Positions 42,823 to 52,307 of a stretch of DNA of 64,000 nucleotides are shown one piece after another. The notes under the pieces were generated by a model, which did not search any database, was not told the DNA's origin, and worked only from the letters and a program-made list of their open reading frames with translations. Positions within the stretch are counted from its first letter, which is position 1. Each line of letters opens with the position of its first letter. Position numbers and translations under genes: made by a program. Source of the DNA: SHZL01 sp963708905. Its GTDB lineage: Bacteria > Pseudomonadota > Gammaproteobacteria > Xanthomonadales > SZUA-36. The DNA is taken from NCBI GenBank assembly GCA_963708905.1, contig CAVPUV010000026.1, positions 32,619 to 96,618 on the forward strand, given 5' to 3'.

Positions 42823-43499
42823 GGACTGGTTCCTTTCGTTCGTGATCGGATTTTATCGTTTACCGGACATTCTGGCGAACCGGTTTCCTTCGCCACGATT
42901 TCATACCATTCATTCAGACGGGAAATCAGTTGGTCCTTGCCTTGTCCTTTACTGGCGGAGAAGGTCTGCGCCGTGGCGCCAGGCGGCAGGGACTGGTTCA
43001 CCTGCAACAATGTTGCCTGCGCCGGTCCCCGCTTCAGCTTGTCGGCCTTGGTCAGAAGCACATGGCAGGATACACCGCTGTGCTCGCACCAGGTGATCAT
43101 CTGTTGATCGAATGGACGCAGGGGGTGGCGGATATCCATCACCAGAACCACACCACGCAACGATTCACGCGTGGCAAAATAGCTTTGCAACACCTGCTTC
43201 CAATGGGCGCGAAGCTTGGCGGGAACTTTGGCGTATCCGTAACCGGGCAGATCGGCAATGCGGCGTTCCTGGTCAATATCGAAGATAACGATTTGCTGCG
43301 TGCGTCCCGGCGTTTTGCTGGTTCTTGCCAGCGCATTTTGCTCGGTGAGCGCGTTGATGGCGCTGGATTTCCCGGCGTTTGAACGCCCGGCAAAAGCCAC
43401 TTCGATGCCCCTGTCCCTGGGCAGTTGCGCGAGCTTGTGCGCACTGATGATATATGCCGCATTGCGATAGGGATTGTGATCTGCTTTCCTGGAGCTCAT
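42819..43499 (-). CDS. engB: ribosome biogenesis GTPase EngB (YsxC/YihA)
   Basis: The 226-residue GTPase helps assemble the large ribosomal subunit. G motifs are present: GRSNAGKSSAINAL (G1), TPGRTQQ (G2), DLPGYGYA (G3), LTKADKLKRG (G4) and SASKGQG (G5). It heads the engB-hemB-aroE minus-strand run and is divergent from the cytochrome c4 gene. Confidence 0.96.
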   Translation of the reverse strand: MSSRKADHNPYRNAAYIISAHKLAQLPRDRGIEVAFAGRSNAGKSSAINALTEQNALARTSKTPGRTQQIVIFDIDQERRIADLPGYGYAKVPAKLRAHWKQVLQSYFATRESLRGVVLVMDIRHPLRPFDQQMITWCEHSGVSCHVLLTKADKLKRGPAQATLLQVNQSLPPGATAQTFSASKGQGKDQLISRLNEWYEIVAKETGSPECPVNDKIRSRTKGTSP

Positions 43500-43624
43500 G
43501 GCAATCGCCTGGATTTGCTGGAACGTTGCGGGCGAAACCGCGATAATGTCGGCCCATTCTAGCAGTCCTTGCTCCGACAGATTGCTAAGCGGATGTATTT
43601 ATGATGTTTCCAGGAGATTACCGC

Positions 43625-44251
43625 ATGAAGTTATTGTTCCAAGCCGCTGCCAGTGTGTTGCTCGTCGTCAGTCTGCAGGCTGTTGCTGAAGGTGATGCCG
43701 CTGCTGGCCAGGCCAAAGCTGCTATCTGTGCCGCATGCCATGGCGCCGACGGTAACAGTATCATGCCGCAATGGCCAAAACTGGCCGGCCAACACCCGGC
43801 TTATATTCTGCGCCAGTTCAACCTGATCAAGACCGGGACGCGTCCGGTGCCGGAAATGATCGGCATCGTGGCTGCCATCAACGAACAGGATATCGACGAT
43901 ATCGCGGCCTGGTACTCATCCCGGAAGATCAATGGCGGTATAGCCGATGAGGCCCTGACGGCCAGAGGCGAGAAGCTGTGGCGGGCAGGCAACGCCAAAA
44001 CGGGTGTCCCGGCTTGCATGGCCTGTCACGGACCGGCGGGTGAAGGCAATCCCCTGGCGGGATATCCCGCGCTGGCTGGCCAGCATTCGGTATATAGCGC
44101 GAATATGCTGAAGCGATTCCATGCCGGTGAAAACTGGGGCGAAAAAGATGTCAATAGCCAGGTCATGAATGGAGTGGCGGCGGCTCTGAGCGAGGATGAC
44201 ATCAATGCGCTTGCAAGCGTTATCGAAGGTCTGTACCGCGTTGAAGAATGA
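43625..44251 (+). CDS. diheme cytochrome c4
   Basis: From ATG 43625 (AGGAG 8 bases upstream) the protein is about 208 residues with a signal peptide cut near AVA|EG and two c-type heme sites, CAACH and CMACH, each in a separate cytochrome domain with downstream Met ligands. Periplasmic electron carrier, usually donating to terminal oxidases. The neighbouring engB (divergent) and dsbA (downstream) make the arrangement typical of gammaproteobacteria. Confidence 0.93.
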   Translation: MKLLFQAAASVLLVVSLQAVAEGDAAAGQAKAAICAACHGADGNSIMPQWPKLAGQHPAYILRQFNLIKTGTRPVPEMIGIVAAINEQDIDDIAAWYSSRKINGGIADEALTARGEKLWRAGNAKTGVPACMACHGPAGEGNPLAGYPALAGQHSVYSANMLKRFHAGENWGEKDVNSQVMNGVAAALSEDDINALASVIEGLYRVEE

Positions 44252-44341
44252 ACTGATGACAGCGTTGGCGGTCTGTTGTGCGAGCCGGTTGTACGCAATC
44301 CCGGAGTTTTCCTGTGGCGAGAAAGAATTTGGAGTGATGGT

Positions 44342-45058
44342 ATGAACAAGAAAGATATTGGCCTGTTGTCAGTTCTTAGCGCAGTTTTGATTTTTGCCAG
44401 CAGCACTGTGCTGGGTCAGGGAGCCTCAACCTCCAAATACCAGGAAGGCGTTCACTATAACGCCATCGCCAATGCCCCGATCGCCAGCGGTGACACCGTG
44501 GAGGTGGCGGAAGCTTTCAGCTACATGTGCACGCATTGTGCATCGTTTGAGCCTTATATCAGCCGCTGGGAGCAGCGTAAACCGGAAAATGTAAGCTTCA
44601 GACGTATTCCCGTGGTGTTTGGCCGTGACTCCTGGGAGGTGTATGCCCGGGCTTATGTCACTGCGGAATTAATGGGAATCGCCGATGCGGCCCACAGTGC
44701 CCTGATGGACAAAATATGGAAAGAAAAGCAGGTACCGCACAGCCTGGAAGAACTGAGTAAATTTTATGCTGCCTATGGCGCGGACCCCACAAAGTTCATA
44801 GCCACTTCCAAATCTTTCGCTGTCGACGCCAAGATGCGCAAGGATCAGCGCGCCATACAGACCGCAGGCGTGCAAGGCACGCCCAGCCTGATCGTCAATG
44901 GCCGCTACCTGGTTGCCGGCAACGAAGCAGTTGCCAATTACGATGTGATGCTGGACGTGGTCGATTACCTGGTTTCACTGGAATCGGCCGCACAAACCGC
45001 GGCAGCGGCCACGCCAGAAGCTGCAGCAGAAAAAGACGCACCGGCCGTGGCTGATTGA
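44342..45058 (+). CDS. dsbA: thiol:disulfide interchange protein DsbA
   Basis: From ATG 44342 (GGAG upstream) the protein is about 238 residues with a signal peptide (cut near VLG|QG), a thioredoxin fold with active site CTHC in SYMCTHCASFEPY and the cis-Pro loop GVQGTPSLIVNG. It oxidises cysteine pairs of exported proteins. The middle residues Thr-His differ from the Pro-His of E. coli DsbA. An Ala/Glu-rich tail closes the protein. Confidence 0.92.
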   Translation: MNKKDIGLLSVLSAVLIFASSTVLGQGASTSKYQEGVHYNAIANAPIASGDTVEVAEAFSYMCTHCASFEPYISRWEQRKPENVSFRRIPVVFGRDSWEVYARAYVTAELMGIADAAHSALMDKIWKEKQVPHSLEELSKFYAAYGADPTKFIATSKSFAVDAKMRKDQRAIQTAGVQGTPSLIVNGRYLVAGNEAVANYDVMLDVVDYLVSLESAAQTAAAATPEAAAEKDAPAVAD

Positions 45059-45134
45059 GATGAACCGGGCCGGCCCTCCCTCCCCGGTGCGCATTTTCGC
45101 GCCATGTATGCGCTGGGTGCGATAAACTTCCCAG

Positions 45135-45974
45135 GTGCATTACTTGAAACCAGGGCCAGAAGGTCCGCAGAAGCTTCGTTTGCTGAGCTTCAATATTCAG
45201 GCGGGGACGTCAACCGCGCACTACCATCAATACGTCACTCACAGTTGGCGTCAGATACTGCCGCACAGCCAGCGCACGGTAAATCTTGATTCCATCGCCG
45301 CGATGGTCGCCTCTTATGACATGGTGGCGCTGCAGGAAGTCGATTCCGGCAGCTTGCGGTCCGGTTTCATCAACCAGTCGCGCTACCTTGCAACCCATGC
45401 GGGCATGCCTTTCTGGTGTCACCAGTCCAATCGCAAAGTCGGTTCGGTCGCTTTCGCCGGCAATGGATTTCTCAGTCGTTTTGAACCCGATGTGGTGGAG
45501 GAGTTTCGCCTGCCGGGCGCCATCCCGGGGCGTGGCTCCCTGGTGGTTCGTTTCGGCAAAGACCGCGAAGCTCTGGTGGTTGCCGTAGTCCACCTGGCCT
45601 TGGGAAAAAGGGCGAGAAAGCAGCAGTTGGATTTCCTGTCCGGCCAGTTCGAACGCTGTCGTCACCTGATCGTGATGGGCGATTTGAATGCTCCGGTCGG
45701 CAGTCGCGAATTGCAGGATTTCTGTGCGCGGCTCGAGTTGTCGGCCCCGACCCGTGACCTTGCCAGTTTCCCTTCCTGGCAGCCACAACGGGCGATCGAC
45801 CATATCCTGTTGAGCAGGTCGATTTCCGCTCATAAGGCGCAGGTGGTCGATGTCAGCTACTCGGATCACTGTCCGGTCGAATTGGAGCTGGAATTGCCGT
45901 CTGCCATACGTTTACGGCCAGCCATGCGGCCCGTCGTCAGCATCGAAGCGCGTACCCTGGACAAGAACAATTGA
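45135..45974 (+). CDS. endonuclease/exonuclease/phosphatase family protein
   Basis: The 279-residue protein has the EEP (DNase I-like) fold: LSFNIQAGTS at the start, catalytic Glu in LQEVDSG, GDLNAPVGSRE and the terminal SDHCPVELEL with the catalytic Asp-His. No signal peptide. Substrate could be nucleic acid or a phosphodiester lipid or sugar. Genes of this kind often lie between dsbA and slt; it is coupled to slt by a TTGA overlap. Confidence 0.86.
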   Translation: MHYLKPGPEGPQKLRLLSFNIQAGTSTAHYHQYVTHSWRQILPHSQRTVNLDSIAAMVASYDMVALQEVDSGSLRSGFINQSRYLATHAGMPFWCHQSNRKVGSVAFAGNGFLSRFEPDVVEEFRLPGAIPGRGSLVVRFGKDREALVVAVVHLALGKRARKQQLDFLSGQFERCRHLIVMGDLNAPVGSRELQDFCARLELSAPTRDLASFPSWQPQRAIDHILLSRSISAHKAQVVDVSYSDHCPVELELELPSAIRLRPAMRPVVSIEARTLDKNN

Positions 45975-47968
45975 AGCGCCTTGCCGCATTATTGGCACTC
46001 ATGTTGCCGCTGGCTTTGCCGGCACAACAGCAACAGCCGGTCGACTCGAACCTCGATCAGTTTGAACGGGCCTGGCAGGCAGCCGCCAGGGGCGATCGGG
46101 CTGTATTCGAGCGCATCAAGAGCGGACTGAGCGATTATGTGCTCTACCCCTATCTGCAATACGAAGATTTCCGTTTTCGGCGAGCGATAGTCGAGCCTGC
46201 GGAAATGGCCGCATTTCTCGACGCTCATTCCGACTGGGCTTTTGCTTCCGGCTTGCGCAAAGCCTGGCTGCGCACACTGGGTCAGAACCGCCGATGGGAC
46301 GATCTGCTGTTGTATGCCCCAGGTGAGCCGGATGTCGAGGTCCAGTGCTACCTGGTCCAGGCCAGGATTCAAACAGGTGATACTGACCCGTTATTGCCAC
46401 AGGCTCAGGCTTTGTGGGCTGTGGGTCAATCCCAACCGGATGCCTGTGATCCCGTGTTCGATTGGTTGCGCAAAGCAAACGGGATTACGCCGGACCTGGC
46501 CTGGCAGCGTATCAGCCGGGCGATGGAAGCGCGAAACACCAGCCTGACAAGGTACCTGGCACGGTATGTTCCCGCGCCTGAGCGGCAGTGGCTGGATCGG
46601 TGGCAACAGCAAGAACTTCAAGGCTATCGCCGGCTGGATATTGCCGGACAATGGCCGGATCAGGACAAGGCACGCGATATCATCCTGTTCGGCCTCCAGC
46701 GCCTGGCGCGCAGCGACGCGGACCGGGCGTGGCAAGTGTTCGCACCTCTGGATGCAAAGATGCATTGGAGTGCAGAACAGCGCGGCGCCATTTTGCGCGA
46801 GATCGCGCTGTGGTCAGCGGTGGCTTATGCGCCTGATTCAGTAGTGCGTTTGCATTCCGTACCCCGGCAGGTACGGGATGACAAGTTGCTGGAGTGGTGG
46901 GCCAGGTATGGCCTGGCAAAGGGCGACTGGGCAGAAGTGGTCCTGGCCATCGCGGATATGACGGAAGAATCGAAAAACAGCGACCGTTGGCGCTACTGGG
47001 ATGCAAGAGCGCGCCTGCAGACGGGGGACCCTGCTCACGCCATGGACCTGTTGGGCGAACTTTCGCGGGAAGCCAGCTACTATGGTTTTCTCGCGGCGGA
47101 TTACCTTGACCGTGCTTATTCGATTTGCCCCGAGAATCCCGCGGTCAGCGCACAGGAGTTGTCCGGTTTCAGGGATCGCCCCGAGTTTCGCCGGGTGGAA
47201 GCACTCCACGCCGCCGGGTTGAAAAGCTGGTCGCGCCGTGAGTGGAATCTGGCCGTAGCGAAACTGAGCCCGGATGAATTGCGCTTCGCGGCGGCGCTGG
47301 CCACCGAGCAGCAACGGCCTGACCTGGCCATTCTGGCTCTGTCCAGTCGCAGCAATCGCAGCTGGTATGACTGGCGATTCCCGCTGGCTTTCGCACCCCT
47401 GGTTACGGAACAAGCCAGCAAGCGCGGTCTGGACGTGGCCTGGGTGATGGGCCTGATGCGTTCGGAAAGCGCCATGGCCGAAGATGCTGTCTCGCCGGCC
47501 AATGCGCGTGGATTGATGCAAGTGTTGCCGGGGACAGCGGCCCAGTTGGCGCGCCGCCACGGCTATGTGTACCGGGGCGGCGAGCAATTGCTGTCGGCGC
47601 AGGATAACATCGTTTTCGGTACCACATTTTTGCGCGAACTGATGGATCGTTTTGGCGACAACCCGGTGCTGGTTGGAGCTGCCTATAATGCCGGGCCGGC
47701 CGCAGTGAAACGCTGGCTGGACGTGCTGCCCAAAGAAGACCCGGTTATCTGGGTTGAGAATTTGCCCTATTTTGAAACCCGCGATTACGTTCCCCGGGTG
47801 CTGGCATTCGCGACCATATACGACTGGCGCCTGCAGCAGCCGGTGCGGCGAATTACATCACGCATGCCGGCACTGAATTCCGCTACCATGGGCGCAGGGG
47901 CCGGGACATCGGGCTTTGCCGAAGTGGTTTGCCCGGACCCTGTAGTCGCTGCAACCTCCGGGAGATAA
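45971..47968 (+). CDS. slt: soluble lytic murein transglycosylase
   Basis: The 665-residue periplasmic enzyme cleaves peptidoglycan glycan strands to 1,6-anhydro products. It has a signal peptide (residues 1-17, cut before QQQQP), a long alpha-superhelical U domain (about 20-480) and the C-terminal catalytic domain with Glu in RSESAMAEDAVSPANARGLM, then AAYNAGP. Starts at TTG 45971 overlapping the preceding stop. Confidence 0.93.
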   Translation: MKRLAALLALMLPLALPAQQQQPVDSNLDQFERAWQAAARGDRAVFERIKSGLSDYVLYPYLQYEDFRFRRAIVEPAEMAAFLDAHSDWAFASGLRKAWLRTLGQNRRWDDLLLYAPGEPDVEVQCYLVQARIQTGDTDPLLPQAQALWAVGQSQPDACDPVFDWLRKANGITPDLAWQRISRAMEARNTSLTRYLARYVPAPERQWLDRWQQQELQGYRRLDIAGQWPDQDKARDIILFGLQRLARSDADRAWQVFAPLDAKMHWSAEQRGAILREIALWSAVAYAPDSVVRLHSVPRQVRDDKLLEWWARYGLAKGDWAEVVLAIADMTEESKNSDRWRYWDARARLQTGDPAHAMDLLGELSREASYYGFLAADYLDRAYSICPENPAVSAQELSGFRDRPEFRRVEALHAAGLKSWSRREWNLAVAKLSPDELRFAAALATEQQRPDLAILALSSRSNRSWYDWRFPLAFAPLVTEQASKRGLDVAWVMGLMRSESAMAEDAVSPANARGLMQVLPGTAAQLARRHGYVYRGGEQLLSAQDNIVFGTTFLRELMDRFGDNPVLVGAAYNAGPAAVKRWLDVLPKEDPVIWVENLPYFETRDYVPRVLAFATIYDWRLQQPVRRITSRMPALNSATMGAGAGTSGFAEVVCPDPVVAATSGR

Positions 47969-47970
47969 AC

Positions 47971-48900
47971 ATGCGTATCGTCTTGCTTGGTGCAACAGGT
48001 TTTGTCGGGCGGCATTTGTTGCCGGAACTGTCGAGTCGTGGCCACAACTGCGTTGTTCTGTGCCGCAATGTCAACCGCTGCGATCGCCTGAAGCTGGTTC
48101 CAGGTGTCGACTTGAAGCCGCTTTCCGCGGCGACCGCCGAGAACCTGGCAGCTATTCTGAGGGGAGCCGATGCGGTGATCAATCTGGTTGGCATATTGAA
48201 CGAGCGCGGACGCGACGGGCAGGGTTTCCACAAAGTGCACGTGAGCATCGTGGAGAACCTGATCGAAGCCTGCCGCGTCAGCGGGGTGCGACGGTTCATC
48301 CAGATCAGCGCACTGCACGCGGGTGCAGGTAAAAGTCACTACCTGATCAGCAAGGGGAAAGCCGAGGACTTGCTGCGCCAGGCGGACTTCATCGACGCCA
48401 CCATCATGCAGCCTTCGGTTATTTTTGGTGACGGGGATGCTTTCTTCAACCGTTTTGCCGGCCTGCTCAAACGCACACCGGTTTTGCCTTTGGCCTGCCC
48501 TGATTCACACCTGCAGCCCGTCTGGGTTGGAGACGTCGTCAAGGCCATTGGGGAAGCCCTGCAAAACCCCGCGACCATTGGCCGCAGTCTGGAGCTGGTC
48601 GGGCCCAGGGTTTATTCCCTGCGCGAACTGGTCAACTGGACGGCCCGCACCAGCGGGCGACGGTGCCGGATAATCGGGCTCCCCGACTGGCTTTCCCGGC
48701 TGCAGGCCCGGTTGATGGATTTTGTTCCCGGCAAACCCTTTTCCAGCGATAACTACCTGTCGCTGCAAGTGGATAATGTCAGTCAGCATAATGCCTTGCC
48801 CGAACTGGGCATCACGCCAGCTTCGATCAAAGCCGTGGTCCCGGGCTACCTGAAGGGATCGCAGCGGCAGCGGCGGCTGGATGACTGGCGGCGGCAGTGA
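47971..48900 (+). CDS. complex I NDUFA9-type NAD(P)-binding protein
   Basis: From ATG 47971 (GGGAG upstream) the 309-residue protein is an atypical short-chain dehydrogenase with Rossmann motif GATGFVGRHLLPEL and the family segments INLVGILNERG and MQPSVIFGDGD. Members resemble the NDUFA9 subunit of complex I or act as quinone-linked reductases. Positioned between slt and cca, a common arrangement. Confidence 0.85.
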   Translation: MRIVLLGATGFVGRHLLPELSSRGHNCVVLCRNVNRCDRLKLVPGVDLKPLSAATAENLAAILRGADAVINLVGILNERGRDGQGFHKVHVSIVENLIEACRVSGVRRFIQISALHAGAGKSHYLISKGKAEDLLRQADFIDATIMQPSVIFGDGDAFFNRFAGLLKRTPVLPLACPDSHLQPVWVGDVVKAIGEALQNPATIGRSLELVGPRVYSLRELVNWTARTSGRRCRIIGLPDWLSRLQARLMDFVPGKPFSSDNYLSLQVDNVSQHNALPELGITPASIKAVVPGYLKGSQRQRRLDDWRRQ

Positions 48901-48930
48901 GTGTGAAGCCGGCGCCGTGATCAGGGCCCT

Positions 48931-50178
48931 GTGGTGACGGTCGAGGTTACTTACCTGGTGGGCGGCGCCGTGCGCGACGAGTTGCTCGGCCTGCCGGTGC
49001 GCGAACGTGACTGGGTGGTCACGGGCAGCACCCCAGAGTCCTTGCTGCAACAGGGTTACCGCCAGGTGGGCGCCTCTTTCCCGGTGTTCCTGCATCCGCA
49101 AACCGGCGAGGAGTATGCACTCGCCCGTACCGAACGCAAACTGGGGCACGGCTACCACGGTTTTACGGTCGATTTTCACCCCGGCGTCTCTCTGCAGGAG
49201 GATCTCGCCCGTCGTGACCTGACCATCAATGCGATGGCCCGCGGCGAAGACGGCGTGCTGATCGATCCCTATGGCGGTGCCGCGGACCTGGAAAAACGCA
49301 TCCTGCGGCATGTTTCCCCGGCATTCGCGGAAGACCCGCTGCGGGTGTTGCGAGTGGCGCGCTTTGCCGCGCGCTTTGCTCAACTCGGATTCACGGTTCA
49401 TCCGCAAACCCTCGATCTGATGCGTGAGATATCGGTCTCAGGCGAACTGAGCCATCTGGCGGCAGAGCGGACCTGGGCCGAACTGGTGGCAGGTTTGTCC
49501 AGCGCGACACCGAGTGTTTTCCTGCAGGTTCTGCGCGACTGTGGCGCCCTGAACGTCCTGTTGCCCGAAGTCGACATATTGTTCGGCGTACCGCAGCTGC
49601 CGCAATTCCACCCGGAAATAGACGCCGGTCTGCATGTGCAGATGGCGCTGGACTTCGCGGCTGAACAGCAGTGGCCGGCCGAAGTACGTTTCGCCGTGCT
49701 GATGCATGACCTGGGTAAAGGACTGACCGACCGCAGTGCATGGCCCGCACACCATGATCACGATACACGCGGCGTGCCGCTGGTTGCATCGGTCTGCTCG
49801 CGCTTGCGCGCGCCGGGCGTTTTTCGCGACCTGGCCATCGCGGTATGTGCCTTGCATCTGCGCTGCCACGCGGTCATGGAAATGCGCCCGGCGCGAATCC
49901 TGGCATTACTGGAAGAAGCGGACCTGTTGCGGCGTCCCGACCGGCTGGAGCCTTTTGTCCAGGCCTGCGAAGCGGACTATCGTGGCCGCAAAGGCCGGTC
50001 GCAGCGGCCCTATCCCCAGGCCGGTCGTCTGCGCCATGCGCTTGCAACCGCGCTCGCCGTCAAGGTTGCGACACTGGACATCAGCGGACTCGATGGCGAA
50101 GAAATCGGGCAGAAATTACGTCTGGCGCGGATCGAAGCCATTGGCAAGCAGGCCGATCCTGCATATACGCTCCCGTAA
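48931..50178 (+). CDS. cca: multifunctional CCA tRNA nucleotidyltransferase
   Basis: The 415-residue enzyme adds or repairs the CCA end of tRNAs. Nucleotidyltransferase motifs YLVGGAVRDELLGLPVRERD and RRDLTINAMA are present, as is the HD phosphohydrolase domain (LMHDLGKGLT) of the bacterial multifunctional type. Start GTG 48931 follows another GTG-rich stretch. Last clearly core gene before the accessory region. Confidence 0.95.
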   Translation: MVTVEVTYLVGGAVRDELLGLPVRERDWVVTGSTPESLLQQGYRQVGASFPVFLHPQTGEEYALARTERKLGHGYHGFTVDFHPGVSLQEDLARRDLTINAMARGEDGVLIDPYGGAADLEKRILRHVSPAFAEDPLRVLRVARFAARFAQLGFTVHPQTLDLMREISVSGELSHLAAERTWAELVAGLSSATPSVFLQVLRDCGALNVLLPEVDILFGVPQLPQFHPEIDAGLHVQMALDFAAEQQWPAEVRFAVLMHDLGKGLTDRSAWPAHHDHDTRGVPLVASVCSRLRAPGVFRDLAIAVCALHLRCHAVMEMRPARILALLEEADLLRRPDRLEPFVQACEADYRGRKGRSQRPYPQAGRLRHALATALAVKVATLDISGLDGEEIGQKLRLARIEAIGKQADPAYTLP

Positions 50179-50426
50179 TTGCAATATGGCACAGCAGGAT
50201 GCCGACCGAGGTGACGGAATACCATCGGGTAAGTGCTTGTTGCAGAGCAGGCGGACTCCTTGACTCGCAGAAACATCTGGCGGATTCTACTGTGCAACAT
50301 CCCGAAAAGTAGGGACTAATTCAAGTTCGGCGTCCATTCGTGACGCAGTCGATGGCCTAGACCCGCAAAGTCGAACTAATATCCTTTGCATGGACGGTAC
50401 AAGGGATCAGCCAAGGGAGATGCAAG

Positions 50427-51593
50427 ATGGTTCAGAAGAAGGCGAAGGGCGCAACGGGATCGTCAAAGGTCACGAAGAAGGCGGCAGCCCCGAAGATCGA
50501 GGACAAGCGGGTCTATTTTAAGCAGACAGATTTTCCTCAGACCACGCTTCAGCAGGCTCAAAAGCTCGCGTCTGCTCTCGTTGACAACTTCGCAGGAGAT
50601 TCTGGCTCACCGCCAGACGTGGCGCTCGCTCTGGGAATTAGCCCGACCAGTAGTGGATGGCAGACTCTCGCCGGCGCGTCTATCGCATACGGGCTTACCG
50701 ACGGTGGCGTCAACGCAAACTGCATGAAACTCACTTCGCTGGGCCGGAGACTGGTAGCCCCAGAGGCCGAAGGTGAAGACGTGGTGGCTCGCCGAGAAGC
50801 GATCTTGAAGCCAAGAATTCTGCGCGAGTTCTTCGAGAAGTATCGTCGCGCAAAGTTACCGAATGAGACGATCGCTGCGAACGTGCTCAAGTCGCTTGGC
50901 CTCCCCGGAGACAGAGCCGAAACCGCGCTTGAAATCATCAAAGCGAATGGCAGTTACGCGGGAATCATTCGTGAAACTCCTACCGGCCCATTCATCAACC
51001 TTGACTCTCCTGGAGTCCCCTCCCCTACGGCCACGTCCGACCTCGCAGACCTGTCTGGCGCATCCCAACCGGTGGATATATCGCCTGCCACGGCTGACAG
51101 CGCGACGCACGCACAAATGGCGGAACCTCACGGTAAGACACTCGCCGCCGCAGCGGCATTCGATGCCAAGGCGAATCGGGTATTTATCTCGCACGGTAAG
51201 CAACGCGCTATCGTAGCTCAGATCAAGGAGCTACTCACATTCGGAAGCTTTGAGCCGGTAATTTCAGTCGAACGGGAGTCGACTGCCATCCCAGTCCCCG
51301 AGAAGGTCTTCGAAGACATGCGTTCCTGCGGAGCTGGCGTATTGCACGTAGGCGCCGAGGGAAAATACCTCGACCGAGACGGAAACGAACTTGCGAAGCT
51401 GAACGACAAATGTCCTCATCGAGATTGGTGCCGCCATGGCCCTCTACGGCAAGCGGGTAATTCTGTTGGTTGAGAAGGGCGTTGTCTCCTACCTTCCAAT
51501 CTCCAGGGCCTCTATCGCTGCGAGTTCGAGGGCGACAAGCTCGACTACGACTCCACCATGAAGCTACTGAAGACGTTTAGCCAGTTCAGGTAA
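50427..51593 (+). pseudogene. TIR-like nucleotide-binding protein (PF10137 type), two frame breaks
   Basis: The N-terminal half (about 20-190) looks like a winged-helix region. The C-terminal half matches the TIR-like predicted nucleotide-binding family: VFISHGKQRAIVAQIKELL, TAIPVPEKVFEDM, GVLHVGAEGKYLD. The frame breaks at about 51412 (one extra A in AAA) and again near 51485 (one base missing). Repairing both gives NVLIEIGAAMALYGKRVILL and LPSNLQGLYRCEFEGDKLDY, the normal family end at 51593. As read, the product stops at 51473 without its last 60 residues. TIR-like proteins of this type act as effectors in anti-phage systems; no partner gene is adjacent. AGGGAG precedes ATG 50427. The 248 bp after cca hold no gene. 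Confidence 0.72.
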
Positions 51594-51609
51594 CCCTGGT
51601 GCGGCAGAC

Positions 51610-51698
51610 GCCGAACAATTTCTTCCAGCCGACGTCCGTGAGACTGCGCGCCTTGTTCAAGCTTCAGCGCGGGCGTGGCTGAAGAAAAGGCGTTGGCT
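51610..51698. repeat. degenerate attC-like element after the TIR-like gene
   Basis: GCCGAAC (51610-51616) and TTCCAGCCGACG resemble the left half of an attC site; GTGGCTGAAGAA and GTTGGCT at 51674-51698 resemble the right half. The arms pair only partly and the core is not canonical, so this is tentative. The 163 bp between the TIR-like gene and the next gene hold nothing else recognisable. Confidence 0.3.
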
Positions 51699-51756
51699 CG
51701 GCCTTAGCGCTCGCCGGAGGTCGCCCTCATCCCGAAGACACTGGTACAATGGGACC

Positions 51757-51966
51757 ATGGGCGAACCAATGACAGCCGACGATATCCTTCCTCTCGTAGC
51801 CGGTCTCACACCGAAGGAGCGCGTGCGGCTGTTGCGGCTGATAACGGAACAGCCGGATGCCGATGACGCTGCGGTCTATGCCGCTGTCCCTCCGAAACGT
51901 GACGAGTTTTCCAGCGCCGAGGAAGCTCTTGCCTGGGAGGCGGATGGTTGGGAGGAGAGTGATTGA
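51757..51966 (+). CDS. antitoxin of a MazEF-type pair
   Basis: The 69-residue acidic protein (MTADDILPLVAGLTPKERVR, tail DEFSSAEEALAWEADGWEE) matches short antitoxins that pair with PemK/MazF toxins. ATG 51757 or ATG 51769 may be the start. A TACAAT hexamer at 51745-51750 could be a -10 box giving a near-leaderless message. Its stop overlaps the toxin start as TTGA. Confidence 0.75.
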   Translation: MGEPMTADDILPLVAGLTPKERVRLLRLITEQPDADDAAVYAAVPPKRDEFSSAEEALAWEADGWEESD

Positions 51967-52307
51967 ATCGGGGCGAAATCCGGTGGTATGCATTTCGTCC
52001 GCCGGACAAACGCCGGCCAGTGCTAATACTTACACGTAACGCCGTCATCGAACGCCTCAACGAGATCATCGTTGTACCCGCCACGCGGACTATTCGAGGT
52101 CTTACAAGCGAAGTGGTTCTGACGGCGGAAGACGGGATGCCGGCGGTTTGCGCGCTGAATTTCGATCATATTTCGCTGGCTCAACGCGCCCGCATTGGTT
52201 CTCTGATCTGCGCCTTACCAGAAGGGCGATGGCCGGAAGTGCAGCGTGCTCTCCTGATTGCCTGCGGCTTCGAGCCGGAAAGAGTGACCGGACGGGGAGA
52301 TAGGTAA
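51963..52307 (+). CDS. MazF/PemK-family endoribonuclease toxin
   Basis: The 114-residue protein has the MazF fold: MNRGEIRWYAFRPPDKRRPV, LTRNAVIERLNEIIVVPATR and ALNFDHISLAQRARIG. It should cut mRNA at short motifs and be held by the upstream antitoxin. Start TTG 51963 overlaps the antitoxin stop. Its TAG stop is the first codon of the IS481-type terminal sequence, so the last few residues may have been altered by that insertion. Confidence 0.85.
   Translation: MNRGEIRWYAFRPPDKRRPVLILTRNAVIERLNEIIVVPATRTIRGLTSEVVLTAEDGMPAVCALNFDHISLAQRARIGSLICALPEGRWPEVQRALLIACGFEPERVTGRGDR

Noticed and set aside
50179..50426. Possible attC core GTTCGGC at 50325-50331 after cca
   Set aside because: No paired arms could be found around it.
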